A stretch of 64,000 nt of DNA from UBA5336 sp964415675. GTDB lineage: Bacteria > Pseudomonadota > Alphaproteobacteria > Caulobacterales > Hyphomonadaceae. The stretch spans positions 95,097-159,096 of the forward strand of contig CAYQBG010000009.1 of assembly GCA_964415675.1 (NCBI GenBank), written 5' to 3'. Of the stretch, positions 36,566 to 46,003 are shown piece by piece; positions within the stretch are counted from its first letter, which is position 1, and each line of letters starts with the position of its first letter. The notes beneath the pieces are model-generated. The model made no database searches. It worked only from the letters and a program-made list of their open reading frames with translations, and was not told where the DNA came from. Made by a program: the position numbers and the translations under genes.

Positions 36566-38241
36566 CAATCCAACCTTTCCTGCAGGAGTTGCATTGAGGA
36601 CCGCGTTTGCGAAAGCTGGGCTGCGAAACTTTCCAGTCTGGGCTTCGGCTTTGGTGTCGCAGTCTTCTGACGTCGAATTCCGACAAGACGCCGCGCTTCG
36701 AGAGACTGCCCCGCTTCTGCCGCGTCCTCGAGAATTCTGTAAAATCGATCGGAAACCATTCCCATACCCGCGATCTGGTCAGCCTTGGCGATGGCAATCG
36801 CTGTCTCGGTGTCCGGCTCGATTTGCCTGAGCCAGATTTCAGCCTCCGCAGCATTGCCGTCCCTGATCCAACAGATCGCGGCCAGGCGTTTCAGCATCGC
36901 TGTATCGAGACGCGCTGCCGGACCGGATACCGCCTCACAGTCGCCTCGCCGGGCAGCAATTCGTGCGACATTCGCGGCCAGGTCCCGGTTCATTTCGTGT
37001 TGCTCGCCGGCGCCCTGCGCAAGGGACAACAGACCATATCGGCTCGACACGAGCGCGGCCTGCTCGAACAGGCCATGGTCCCCGGGCAGATCGAAAGGCG
37101 TTTTGCGCAATTGGTCGACAGCCTTCAGCGCACCAAGCCTGAGGAGCGGCTCTTTCGATGCGAGATCTCGCTGCAATGAGCGCACGAGGTGGTCTTCGAC
37201 AATCTCCCTGGCTGCATCATTTTGCAGGCTTGGAAGCCGCGCCAGTTCCATCAATGGGTCGTAGGCGGACCTTCGGGCATAGTAATCGACGAGGAAGGCG
37301 AGTTCCGCCTCCATACCCTGAGTTGTCCCCACCCTCTCCAAGGCCTTGCCCACGTCGTCGACAAGGATCTCGCGTTGTGCCGCGCTGAGCGGAGCCGCTG
37401 ATCGCAGAAGCGCCACGAGGGCCTCATCCTTGAATCGGGCGTCCAGAAGAAATTCTTCCAGCTGAGCCCCTGGTTGCGGCAGACCACGCTCGACTTCTGC
37501 CAACGCAAGGGCGAAACGAAGCGCCGAGGAAGACGCAATCTGCTCACGCGTAAAACTCGCCATCAGCATGGAAACCAGCGTGTCCTCACCTTCGGCGATC
37601 AGGGCCGGCACCGCCAGGGCAGTTGCGTCGATCCGTATCTGCAGCGGCAAATTCCGGAACTCGCCAAGGGAGTCGCGCAGCAGCGGGACGCCTTCCGAAT
37701 GCCCGCCCACCAGGTTCGACAATGCCAGCCACAGCAGACCTTCATCATGGCAGCCGGCAAGGTCTCTGAAAAAGGGCGTGTTTGGCGTGCGATCTCCGAG
37801 AAGGCTGGAAACGGCCTTGACGAACTCGCCCTCACGCCCCTCAGGGGCCTCAGCCGCCGCTTCCTGATAAAGGCCAATTGCAATGAAACCGAGCGACAGG
37901 TCCAAACCCGCAATGTCGGGATCACCGGCACTGGCAGCCGATTTGATCATGAAGACGTCTTCATAGCGGGAAAGGCGTTTGTAGGCGGCGAAATCCAACA
38001 GGTCGGCGGTCATGCAAGCCCCGCCGGTCGGCTCGGGCCGCGAATCCCCGGTCAGCTCGCCAGACGACCCCACGCTTTCTGAAGGTGTGAGGATACCTTC
38101 TGCAACGGCCTCATCGAATATCCGGTCGAGCTCTGTGAGCGGATCCCTGCGAATAACCGGTTCGTCGCCGGCAGGGTCTGCACCAGCATCAAGAGCCGAA
38201 ATTCCGATTGCCAGAAGACCAAATAGCAAACCGCGTTTCAT
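36565..38241 (-). CDS. Periplasmic helical-repeat protein, possible MotC analogue
   Basis: A 558-residue protein not clearly recognised. It has a signal peptide (LLFGLLAIGISALDAGA) and then almost only alpha-helices rich in Ala, Leu, Glu and Arg, resembling TPR/SEL1-like or HEAT-like arrays. There are no membrane segments after the signal. It starts within the motA stop (ATGA) and its stop overlaps flgF, so it is translationally tied to the stator gene. In rhizobia the periplasmic motility protein MotC (shorter, about 430 residues) sits with mot genes and needs chaperone MotE; a MotE gene is present here. A MotC-like stator role is inferred from context, not from sequence identity. Confidence 0.6.
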   Translation of the reverse strand: MKRGLLFGLLAIGISALDAGADPAGDEPVIRRDPLTELDRIFDEAVAEGILTPSESVGSSGELTGDSRPEPTGGACMTADLLDFAAYKRLSRYEDVFMIKSAASAGDPDIAGLDLSLGFIAIGLYQEAAAEAPEGREGEFVKAVSSLLGDRTPNTPFFRDLAGCHDEGLLWLALSNLVGGHSEGVPLLRDSLGEFRNLPLQIRIDATALAVPALIAEGEDTLVSMLMASFTREQIASSSALRFALALAEVERGLPQPGAQLEEFLLDARFKDEALVALLRSAAPLSAAQREILVDDVGKALERVGTTQGMEAELAFLVDYYARRSAYDPLMELARLPSLQNDAAREIVEDHLVRSLQRDLASKEPLLRLGALKAVDQLRKTPFDLPGDHGLFEQAALVSSRYGLLSLAQGAGEQHEMNRDLAANVARIAARRGDCEAVSGPAARLDTAMLKRLAAICWIRDGNAAEAEIWLRQIEPDTETAIAIAKADQIAGMGMVSDRFYRILEDAAEAGQSLEARRLVGIRRQKTATPKPKPRLESFAAQLSQTRSSMQLLQERLD

Positions 38242-39104
38242 GCAGCACGCCTCATTTCCCGGATCGCCTGTTCGACCTCGTCAAATGAGGGACGCACGCG
38301 CGTAGGTGCGTGCCGCCGCGCGACTTCCACGCAAATATTGACCGGATTGTTGTGCAGGTTCGAGACGAGCACCTTGCAGATCATTCCGTAGAAATGGTGC
38401 TCCTCGATACGTGTCTGTCTGATCTTCTGAGCGAAAGGCCCAACGACGCCATAGGCGAGGAAAACGCCGAGAAACGTGCCGACCAGCGCGCCGCCGATCA
38501 TCGCGCCGAGAATCTCTGGCGGCTTGTCAATCGACGCCATCGTCTTGATGACGCCCAGGACGGCGGCGACGATGCCGAGCGCCGGAAGCGCGTCGGCTGT
38601 GTTCTGCAAGGCGTGGGCACCGTGAAGGCGTTCGGACAACAGCGTCTCGAGCTGGGTTTCGAGCAATTCCTCAACCTGATGCGGGTTGTCGAAATTCATG
38701 ATGATCGTTCGGATCGTGTCGCAGGTCATCTCGACTGCGGCACCGTCGTTCAGGATCTTCGGATACCGCTGAAAGATCTCCGATTCCTGCGGGTTCTCGA
38801 TATGCGACTCGATCGCAACAGGGTCCTCTTTGAGAACGTTCAGCAATTCATGCATCAGGCACAACAGGTCCTGATAATCCGTCTTCTTCCATTTCGGGCC
38901 GGTGACCGCCGACGTCAGGTCGGAAACCGTGTGCTTGATCGTGTCGAGGTCATTCGCGGCGAGAAATGCGCCGACAGCGGCACCGCCGATGATCATCATT
39001 TCGAATGGAAGCGCGTGCGTAATGATTCCGAGCTTGCCCCCCGCCAGCATATAGCCGCCGAAAACCATCACCACCGTCAGGATCAGACCACCTATCGCGT
39101 TCAA
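38238..39104 (-). CDS. motA: Flagellar stator protein MotA
   Basis: The four-helix proton-channel subunit, 288 residues. Membrane helices are seen near the N terminus (ILTVVMVFGGYMLAGGKL), around MMIIGGAAVGAFLAAN, and in ALPALGIVAAVLGVIKTM and LVGTFLGVFLAYGVVGPFA; the cytoplasmic loop between carries charged residues contacting FliG. The start is most likely TTG at 39104, since AAGGAG sits seven bases before it and family homology (LNAIGGLIL) begins there; no ATG is available. Confidence 0.95.
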   Translation of the reverse strand: MNAIGGLILTVVMVFGGYMLAGGKLGIITHALPFEMMIIGGAAVGAFLAANDLDTIKHTVSDLTSAVTGPKWKKTDYQDLLCLMHELLNVLKEDPVAIESHIENPQESEIFQRYPKILNDGAAVEMTCDTIRTIIMNFDNPHQVEELLETQLETLLSERLHGAHALQNTADALPALGIVAAVLGVIKTMASIDKPPEILGAMIGGALVGTFLGVFLAYGVVGPFAQKIRQTRIEEHHFYGMICKVLVSNLHNNPVNICVEVARRHAPTRVRPSFDEVEQAIREMRRAA

Positions 39105-39138
39105 TATTCTGCTCCTTGCCAAGCCAAGCTACGGTGCC

Positions 39139-40038
39139 TCATTGATTTTCCCAGACTTTCCGGGCGAAGCCCTCGCTGACCGGGCCGTTGACCCTCACGG
39201 CGCGATGTTGTTTCCAAGTGCCCAGTTCGGCATCGCAAATCCGGATCTGCCCATTGGTGGTCTCAGTGCAGAGCGACAGCCTTGCCAGGTCGACACCCGG
39301 CATCTCAATCGTGTCGCCGATTTCCAACCGCGCACAATCCCCAATGGTCATTCCCATTGTCTCCAGAACGGCGTTGAGACGGATGCCCGAGGAGCGAATA
39401 CTATCGCGCAGCATCGTGCGGTGCTCCATCTGCCTCTGAGTGGCCTGCACCGGCTGCACCATGCCCAGGGCGCGGTCGGCAAATGCACCTGCCTCAAATA
39501 CAAGGCGAACCAATGCATGCTGACCGTTCAGCGAGACTGGATAGTCCGCCAGGATATACCTTGCTTCAGGCCCGAAGCCGCCAGCCACGTCGGCAGGCTC
39601 TGCGTTCGTCATGTTGCAACTGTCATCACCGCCAATGACAGGATGAGAGGACAAGGTTTGCCACAGCTGCACCGCCGCCTGTTCCGCCAGCAACCTGGTC
39701 AGCAGGTGCGGTGCCTCTTCTGCGGACTGACTGTCACCGCCGAGGCGATTGCCGGCGATCAGACGGACCGCAACATCATCAAAAGCGACAGCAGCCAGAA
39801 CGGGCGATTCACGACCCCGAAAGAAGGTTTTCTGGAACTCGCTCACCCGCGCCAGCACATCCTGACTGCTCACCTTGCGAAGCTGGGCGCCCGCAATCGA
39901 AACGGTCTCCGGTAAATTCGCATGGCCCCAGCGTTCGACAGCGGCCTCAAGCGTCGACCAGAGCGACTTTTGGTCAAGTAGTGACGGCGCAAGCGCAGTC
40001 GCAAGCTTCAGCTTTTTGCGAAGTCCCTCTGACACCAC
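39139..40038 (-). CDS. fliM: Flagellar motor switch protein FliM, divergent
   Basis: A 299-residue C-ring protein. The C-terminal SpoA domain is recognisable (LNAVLETMGMTIGDCARLEIGDTIEM; LARLSLCTETTNGQIRICDAELG), and the middle part (VLAAVAFDDVAVRLIAGNRLGG; LTRLLAEQAAVQLW) resembles the CheC-like domain. The usual N-terminal CheY-binding peptide (LSQDEIDALL type) is absent, as in other divergent alphaproteobacterial FliM proteins. GTG start. First gene of the fliM-motA-flgF-flgG-flgA-flgH-fliL operon. Confidence 0.82.
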   Translation of the reverse strand: MVSEGLRKKLKLATALAPSLLDQKSLWSTLEAAVERWGHANLPETVSIAGAQLRKVSSQDVLARVSEFQKTFFRGRESPVLAAVAFDDVAVRLIAGNRLGGDSQSAEEAPHLLTRLLAEQAAVQLWQTLSSHPVIGGDDSCNMTNAEPADVAGGFGPEARYILADYPVSLNGQHALVRLVFEAGAFADRALGMVQPVQATQRQMEHRTMLRDSIRSSGIRLNAVLETMGMTIGDCARLEIGDTIEMPGVDLARLSLCTETTNGQIRICDAELGTWKQHRAVRVNGPVSEGFARKVWENQ

Positions 40039-40176
40039 AGCCCTCGAATCCAGTAATCATCTCTCACGAGGCTGTATTCGAATGGTTTACAAATCGTTAT
40101 GGGCTGATTTCGGAATCCACAGAGATGTCAACGTCATGTTCTGACACACCATGATAACAGTCGATCCGTCACTAGA

Positions 40177-41013
40177 ATGGTGGATAGAATGACTGCCCCT
40201 GGCCCAGCAACTGCAAACATCACGATCATTAAGCGCAAAAAGATCGTCAAAGAAGAGGGACATCATGGAGGCGCCTGGAAAGTCGCATATGCAGACTTCG
40301 TCACTGCAATGATGGCATTCTTCCTCTTGATGTGGCTGCTGAATGCGACCACCGAGGAACAGCGCAAGGGCATTTCCGACTATTTCAGCCCCACGATCCC
40401 GATCAGTCGCATCTCGGGAGGCGGGTCGGACGGGCTCAATGGGTCCTCTATCTTCTCCGAGGAGACTTTCGCCAAGATGGGCACCGGCGCGTCACGCAAG
40501 ACCACACAAGCGACCTCCTCCTCAGACGCAACGCCCCAGGGTGTCGCTGACAAGACAGAGGTCGCGACCGATCTGGCCCGGCTGAAGGAGAACCTTGCAT
40601 CGAAGGACAGTCGGATCTCCGAGCACCTCCAGGTGAAGATCTCCCCGGAGGGAATCGTTCTCGAAATCACCGATTCCGATCAAACGCCACTGTTTGCGGT
40701 CGGGCGCAGCGATCCCTCTGTCTTGCTCGAAAACCTGTTGATCCGGGTCGCACAGTCTCTCGACAGCTTCGAGAACGGGATCAAGATCGTAGGCCATACG
40801 GACAGCCGCAGTTATCGGCAAGGGGCCGAATATGACAACTGGAACCTATCAGCAGATCGCGCAAATGTTGCACGGAAACTGCTCATCCAGAACGGCCTGC
40901 CGCTCGACCGAATCAAAGAAGTCTCTGGTAAAGCGAACTCAGATCCTCTTGTTTCCGGGGATCTTCTTGCCGCCCAGAACAGACGAATATCTATAACCGT
41001 ACTCACCAACTGA
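40177..41013 (+). CDS. motB: Flagellar stator protein MotB
   Basis: A 278-residue stator anchor. The single membrane helix WKVAYADFVTAMMAFFLLMW contains the proton-binding Asp (residue 40), and the OmpA/MotB domain binds peptidoglycan (IKIVGHTDSRSYR; LSADRANVARKLL). The middle linker is Ser/Thr-rich. It stands alone, divergent from fliM, while motA is in the fliM operon. A start four codons downstream is equally possible. Confidence 0.95.
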   Translation: MVDRMTAPGPATANITIIKRKKIVKEEGHHGGAWKVAYADFVTAMMAFFLLMWLLNATTEEQRKGISDYFSPTIPISRISGGGSDGLNGSSIFSEETFAKMGTGASRKTTQATSSSDATPQGVADKTEVATDLARLKENLASKDSRISEHLQVKISPEGIVLEITDSDQTPLFAVGRSDPSVLLENLLIRVAQSLDSFENGIKIVGHTDSRSYRQGAEYDNWNLSADRANVARKLLIQNGLPLDRIKEVSGKANSDPLVSGDLLAAQNRRISITVLTN

Positions 41014-41029
41014 TCCGTTATACATTCGA

Positions 41030-41044
41030 TTATCAAGTTGTTAA
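41030..41044. promoter_or_regulatory. CtrA-like box before flgE
   Basis: TTATCAAGTTGTTAA matches TTAA-N7-TTAA except one base. It is 50 bases before the flgE start. Confidence 0.5.
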
Positions 41045-41093
41045 CCGTACCGACCGAATCTGACGCTGCGTTGTAGCGACGGGAGTCACAGGT

Positions 41094-42398
41094 ATGAGTA
41101 TTTCTGCATCTCTGAATGCAGGTGTGATGGGCTTGAATGTGAATGCCACACGCCTGTCGACTATTTCAGACAATATCGCGAACTCGGCAACTTACGGATA
41201 CAAGCGGACACAGGCCGACTTCTCAAGCCTCGTGCTCCAGCAGCGCTCAGAAGCCTTCGCAGCCGGCGGCGTCAAGGTCGATACGTATAAGGATATTACG
41301 GCAACCGGCTCGCTGATATCGACCGGGAACGCCACTGACATTGCCGTGGCCGGGCGCGGTCTGCTGCCCGTGACCGACCAGGCCGGGCTCGACGACCTTG
41401 CCGGGGGACGCGCACTGAAACTTCTGCCGACAGGCTCGTTCTTTCCGGACCTCAACGGCAATCTGCGAACAAATAGTGGCCAGTTTCTGCTGGGATGGCC
41501 CGCAGATGCATCCGGCCAGATCGGCAATGTCAGCCGCAGTAGCGGAGCCGACCTGGAGCCGGTGAATATCGAGACCGCCAGATTCACGGCGTCACCGACG
41601 CGAAACATCGAACTCGGGATCAATCTGCCTGCCGATGCGACACTGGCAGGCGCACAGCCGGATCGCTACGATATACCCGTCGAATATTATGACAATCTCG
41701 GCCGCGCCCATACAATGTCTCTGCAATTCAGCCCGACGATTCCAGCGACGGGAGCAAGCAATCAGTGGCAGGTTGAGATCTTTGACAGTGCTGGCAGCCC
41801 GGCAACGCCGGTCGGCGGTTTCGACGTGGAATTCAGCGATACGCCGGATACTGGCGGGCGGATCGCGTCGGTAACAGCCGGTGCTGGCGCGACATTTGAT
41901 GCGTCCACCGGACGGATATCTCTGAACCTGGCACATGGGCCTGTGGACGTCTTCGTTGGCCGACCGGGCGGCGGCGGCGGCATTACTCAGCTCTCGGCTC
42001 AATTCTCTCCCACCGAGATTCAGAAGGATGGAGCGCCTATCGGCGATCTTCAGTCTGTTGAAGTCGATGAACGGGGATTCCTGCAGGCTGTTTATGATAC
42101 CGGGTTTCGCCGGACCCTTTACCAGATACCCGTGGGCGACGTGCCCAATATGAATGGTTTGGAGGCCCTTGACGCGCAGGCCTATGCCACCTCCGCAGCC
42201 AGCGGCAATCTTTACCTTTGGGATGCTGGCTCGGGACCGGTTGGCGGAGTCGCCGGCTATGCCCTCATGGAATCGACCACGGATATCGCCTCGGAACTGA
42301 CCGACCTCATAGAAACCCAGCGATCATATTCATCGAATGCCAAAATCGTTCAGACAGTCGACGAAATGCTCCAGGAAACAACCAATCTCAAACGTTGA
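41094..42398 (+). CDS. flgE: Flagellar hook protein FlgE
   Basis: The hook subunit, 434 residues. N-terminal LNAGVMGLNVNATRLSTISDNIANSATYGYKRTQADF and C-terminal LMESTTDIASELTDLIETQRSYSSNAKIVQTVDEMLQE form the D0 helices; the FlgE D2-type middle contains YDNLGRAHTMSLQF and FLQAVYDTGFRRTLYQIPVGD. It heads flgE-flgK-flgL-flgI. Confidence 0.96.
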   Translation: MSISASLNAGVMGLNVNATRLSTISDNIANSATYGYKRTQADFSSLVLQQRSEAFAAGGVKVDTYKDITATGSLISTGNATDIAVAGRGLLPVTDQAGLDDLAGGRALKLLPTGSFFPDLNGNLRTNSGQFLLGWPADASGQIGNVSRSSGADLEPVNIETARFTASPTRNIELGINLPADATLAGAQPDRYDIPVEYYDNLGRAHTMSLQFSPTIPATGASNQWQVEIFDSAGSPATPVGGFDVEFSDTPDTGGRIASVTAGAGATFDASTGRISLNLAHGPVDVFVGRPGGGGGITQLSAQFSPTEIQKDGAPIGDLQSVEVDERGFLQAVYDTGFRRTLYQIPVGDVPNMNGLEALDAQAYATSAASGNLYLWDAGSGPVGGVAGYALMESTTDIASELTDLIETQRSYSSNAKIVQTVDEMLQETTNLKR

Positions 42399-42426
42399 TC
42401 CGATCATCTGAAACCGGAACGCCGGC

Positions 42427-43875
42427 ATGAGTCTTTCCAGCGCGATTAACGCCTCACTTTCCGGCCTGCAGGCCAACAGCCTGCGGGCCGACATCGTTGC
42501 GTCGAATATCGCGAATGCCAACACTCCGGGATATGTTCGCCGGTCATTGCTGCTGGCCGAAAGCCTCGTCGGAGGATCGACCAATGGCGTTCGCTCTGAC
42601 GGCCTCGAGCGTGCAATGGATCCGGCCGCCACGCTCGAAAGGCGTCATTTGTCCAGCGATCTTTCCCAGGCTGGCGTCCTTTCCTCAACCTGGCAAACGC
42701 TTTCGACGCGGATCGGGGATACCACCGATGGCACAGGATTGTTCCAGAGATTCGCCGATTTTGAAACGGCCCTCGCGGCTGCAACGGTCACGCCGGAAAG
42801 CCCGGCAACGCTTGACGGGCTGCTTCAGAGCGCGCGTGGGATCACCAGCGAACTCCAGGAGCTGTCGTCACTGGTCGGTTCGCTGCGCGCCGAAGCCGAC
42901 CGTTCGATCACGGAGAGCGTAGGCGATGTCAACGGGGCCCTCTCCAAGATCGAAGCGCTGAATACCGAGATCGCTGGTTCAAGCCGCGACGGGCATGGCC
43001 GCGCCGCACTTCTCGACGAGCGCGGGCGCGTGCTCGACCAGTTGGCAGAGCACCTTCCCATTCGAACAATTGCCCGCGAACATGGCATGATTGATGTGAT
43101 GACGGCGGAAGGGGTCTATCTTCTTGCCGGAACGGCTCGCGAAGTCGAATTCACGCCCTCAGATAGCTTCGGGGCCAGTGCGAGCATACAGAGCGGCGAC
43201 CTGTCATCGCTCACGGTCGGCGGGACGGACATCACGCCAGGCGCAGCCAGCTATGGAGCCACTTCCAGTGGTCTTCTCGGGGCCTTGTTTACTCTCCGCG
43301 ACCAGGATCTCCCGGAGTTCGGCGCACGTCTCGACGGAGTTGCCGCGGATCTGGTGGGCCGCTTCTCGGACAGCGCGGTCGATCCGACGCTAGCGGCCGG
43401 CGCAAACGGATTATTCGACGACCCTGCGATGGCAGGCACGACCGGTCTTGCCGGGCGAATCTCGATCAATGCCGCAGCAGATCCCGGTCAGGGTGGCGAG
43501 CTTTCGCGCCTGCGGGACGGAATCGGGGCAGTGGCCGCGGGCCCGCCAGGCTCGTCGGTTGTGCTTGAAAACATGCTCGCATCCTTCAGGCGGGTGGCGC
43601 CAGTGAATCAGGGCGCCTTGCAGGGCAACTTCAATTCAACAGAACTGGCAGCGCATCTGTCGTCAACAACGGGCCAGCAGCGTGTGCATCGCGACTCCGT
43701 CCTTTCCTCCCTGAAGGCACAGTTCACCGCGGCCTCCAGGGCCGAACAATCCGCGTCAGGCGTCGATATCGACCAGCAGATGCAGGAGCTCCTGCTCATC
43801 GAGGAGGCCTATTCTGCCAATGCGAGGGTAATCGAAATTGCCAGACAGATGATGGACCAGTTGCTGGAACTCTGA
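42427..43875 (+). CDS. flgK: Hook-filament junction protein FlgK
   Basis: A 482-residue junction protein (HAP1): N-terminal INASLSGLQANSLRADIVASNIANANTPGYVRR and C-terminal SGVDIDQQMQELLLIEEAYSANARVIEIARQMMDQLL. The start is 28 bases after flgE. Confidence 0.95.
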   Translation: MSLSSAINASLSGLQANSLRADIVASNIANANTPGYVRRSLLLAESLVGGSTNGVRSDGLERAMDPAATLERRHLSSDLSQAGVLSSTWQTLSTRIGDTTDGTGLFQRFADFETALAAATVTPESPATLDGLLQSARGITSELQELSSLVGSLRAEADRSITESVGDVNGALSKIEALNTEIAGSSRDGHGRAALLDERGRVLDQLAEHLPIRTIAREHGMIDVMTAEGVYLLAGTAREVEFTPSDSFGASASIQSGDLSSLTVGGTDITPGAASYGATSSGLLGALFTLRDQDLPEFGARLDGVAADLVGRFSDSAVDPTLAAGANGLFDDPAMAGTTGLAGRISINAAADPGQGGELSRLRDGIGAVAAGPPGSSVVLENMLASFRRVAPVNQGALQGNFNSTELAAHLSSTTGQQRVHRDSVLSSLKAQFTAASRAEQSASGVDIDQQMQELLLIEEAYSANARVIEIARQMMDQLLEL

Positions 43876-43876
43876 A

Positions 43877-44857
43877 ATGAACCTTGGGCCCCCTCTCAGC
43901 TTCACCCTGGCGACAACGCTTAGCACGACCGTATCCGATCTTCGGGGACGAATCGCGGCGACATCACAGGAAATCGCAACGGGACGCCGCTCAGACCTCG
44001 CCAGCCACCTTGATGGGCGCATCGGGTCGGCCATGCTCAGCCAGCATGCGGTCGAACAAATCGCAGACGAGCGCATGACTCTGGACCTCCGATCAAGCCG
44101 CCTCGAGATTGCCCAATCGGCCCTCGACAACTTGCAGGGGCTGGCTGCGGACCTGCCTGGCCGTATGCAGTCGGCGGCAAAATTTGGCGACCAACCGGCC
44201 ATGGAACAGGTCGCGGGCGACGCGAAAGCCGCCCTTGGTCAGGCCATGAACGTGATGAACACAAGACATGGTGAACGCTATCTGTTTTCCGGCGATGCCA
44301 CCGCGACAGCTCCTTTCGCCGATAAGGACGTGCTGCTGAACGATTTGCGCACAATCATTCAGGCCGCGCCCGATGCCGCCGGCCTGGAAAGCGCTCTGGA
44401 CACTTATTTCTACTCCCCCAACGGCGGCTGGCAGACGGGAATCTATTCCGGCACATCCACGGCATCGGATCCGGACGCAGTGACAGGAACCGCTCCTGCA
44501 ATCGTTGAAACGATTCGCGGGCTGGCCATGACAGCACTTGCCGCGCCAAGCGAGAATATGCCCTTCCTGGCCGCGGACGACAGCACTTTCGACCAGGCCA
44601 TGGCAAGCCTGCGCGGGGCCGGCTCCCTGCTGATAAGCGAACGCGCATCCATCGGCACCTCGCTCGACAGTATCGCAACGGCCCAGCAAATGCTGGACAC
44701 TGAGGAAACCTTGCTGGCGACAGCCTTCAACGAGATCGCCGGGCGCGACCAGTTCGAAGCCGCAACCGAACTGCGCGAGTTGGAGCGGAACCTGGAGGCG
44801 TCCTACCTGCTGACGTCGCGCCTCGCGAATTTCAGTCTGATGAATTATTTGAGATAA
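43877..44857 (+). CDS. flgL: Hook-filament junction protein FlgL
   Basis: A 326-residue flagellin-like junction protein (HAP3). Flagellin-type terminal helices (GRIAATSQEIATGRRSDLASHLDG; LATAFNEIAGRDQFEAATELRELERNLEASYLLTSRLANFSLMNYL) with HGERYLFSGD in the core. It starts one base after the flgK stop. Confidence 0.92.
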   Translation: MNLGPPLSFTLATTLSTTVSDLRGRIAATSQEIATGRRSDLASHLDGRIGSAMLSQHAVEQIADERMTLDLRSSRLEIAQSALDNLQGLAADLPGRMQSAAKFGDQPAMEQVAGDAKAALGQAMNVMNTRHGERYLFSGDATATAPFADKDVLLNDLRTIIQAAPDAAGLESALDTYFYSPNGGWQTGIYSGTSTASDPDAVTGTAPAIVETIRGLAMTALAAPSENMPFLAADDSTFDQAMASLRGAGSLLISERASIGTSLDSIATAQQMLDTEETLLATAFNEIAGRDQFEAATELRELERNLEASYLLTSRLANFSLMNYLR

Positions 44858-44860
44858 GTC

Positions 44861-45970
44861 ATGAAAAACCTGTTCGGGTTCCTTTTTCTCGTTCTGGCAG
44901 CAATGTCGTCACTTGCCGGACCCGCTGCTGGAGAGACACGAATTCGCGATGTCGTCGATGTGGAAGGCGTGCGCCAGAACGACCTGGTCGGCTACGGCAT
45001 TGTGGTGGGCCTCAACGGAAGTGGCGATTCGGTTCGCAACTCGCCTTATACGGAGGATTCGCTGTCCCACATCCTTGAACGTCTCGGCATCAATGTTCAG
45101 GGCGAGGAAATCAAGCCGAGGAACGTCGCAGCCGTCCTTGTCACCGCGACTCTGCCTGCATTTGCGCGCAACGGTTCCACAATCGACGTGTCGGTGGCCT
45201 CAATCGGCGATGCCGATAGTCTGGAGGGCGGGACCCTGATCCTGACCCCGCTGAAGGGGGCCGACAATCAGGTTTATGCCGTCGCACAGGGCAGCATCAT
45301 TGTCAGTGGTCTCGATGTTCAGGGGGAGGCGGCGCGGGCCACGCGCGGTACCCCCACGACGGGAGCCGTACCAAGCGGGGGCCGGGTCGAGCGGGAGATC
45401 GATTTCGCCTTCAACGATCGCGACAATGTTGTTCTCGCATTGCGCAACCCTGATTTCACGACGGCCGCACGTATCGAGGACACGATAAATGGGGCCGTCG
45501 GCCGGCCGGTTGCCGCAATGCGCGATTCCGGCACTGTCGATGTATTTTTGTCCGAAATGGCGGGCTCCCCATCGCGTATACTTGCGCAAATCGAGAACCT
45601 GCCTGTGAGCGTCGCCACAAAAGCGCGTATCGTCATTGACGAGAAGTCGGGAACGATCGTTCTCGGCGAAGACGTGACGATATCGAAAGTCGCGATCGCT
45701 CAGGGCAATATTTCGATTACCGTCCGCGAGAACCCGGTCGCCTCGCAACCCAACCCCTTTGCCGCCGGCGAAACAATTGTGCTTCCTCGCACCGACATTC
45801 AGGTCAGGGAAGGGGGAACCAGAAACATCGCCATGCTCCAGCCGAATGCGACATTGTCCGAACTTATTTCCGGTCTCAACGCGCTGGGCGTTTCTCCCCA
45901 GGAAATGATTGACATTATACGGGCGATGAATGCTGCGGGTGCCATTCACGCGGAACTGGTCGTGCGCTGA
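44861..45970 (+). CDS. flgI: Flagellar P-ring protein FlgI
   Basis: A 369-residue periplasmic ring protein. Signal peptide to about residue 25 (LAGPAAG), then RIRDVVDVEGVRQNDLVGYGIVVGLNGSGDS, NVAAVLVTATLPAFARNGSTIDV and TLSELISGLNALGVSPQEMIDIIRAMNAAGAIHAELVVR, all diagnostic. Convergent with fliG; a small hairpin (45975-45992) lies between. Confidence 0.97.
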   Translation: MKNLFGFLFLVLAAMSSLAGPAAGETRIRDVVDVEGVRQNDLVGYGIVVGLNGSGDSVRNSPYTEDSLSHILERLGINVQGEEIKPRNVAAVLVTATLPAFARNGSTIDVSVASIGDADSLEGGTLILTPLKGADNQVYAVAQGSIIVSGLDVQGEAARATRGTPTTGAVPSGGRVEREIDFAFNDRDNVVLALRNPDFTTAARIEDTINGAVGRPVAAMRDSGTVDVFLSEMAGSPSRILAQIENLPVSVATKARIVIDEKSGTIVLGEDVTISKVAIAQGNISITVRENPVASQPNPFAAGETIVLPRTDIQVREGGTRNIAMLQPNATLSELISGLNALGVSPQEMIDIIRAMNAAGAIHAELVVR

Positions 45971-46003
45971 ATATCCTTGCCGTTCTGCAAGGTTGCTCGT
46001 GCT

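Noticed and set aside
40086..40100. A CtrA box between fliM and motB (TTTA-N7-TTAT)
   Set aside because: It deviates at two of eight conserved positions; too weak to list beside the others.
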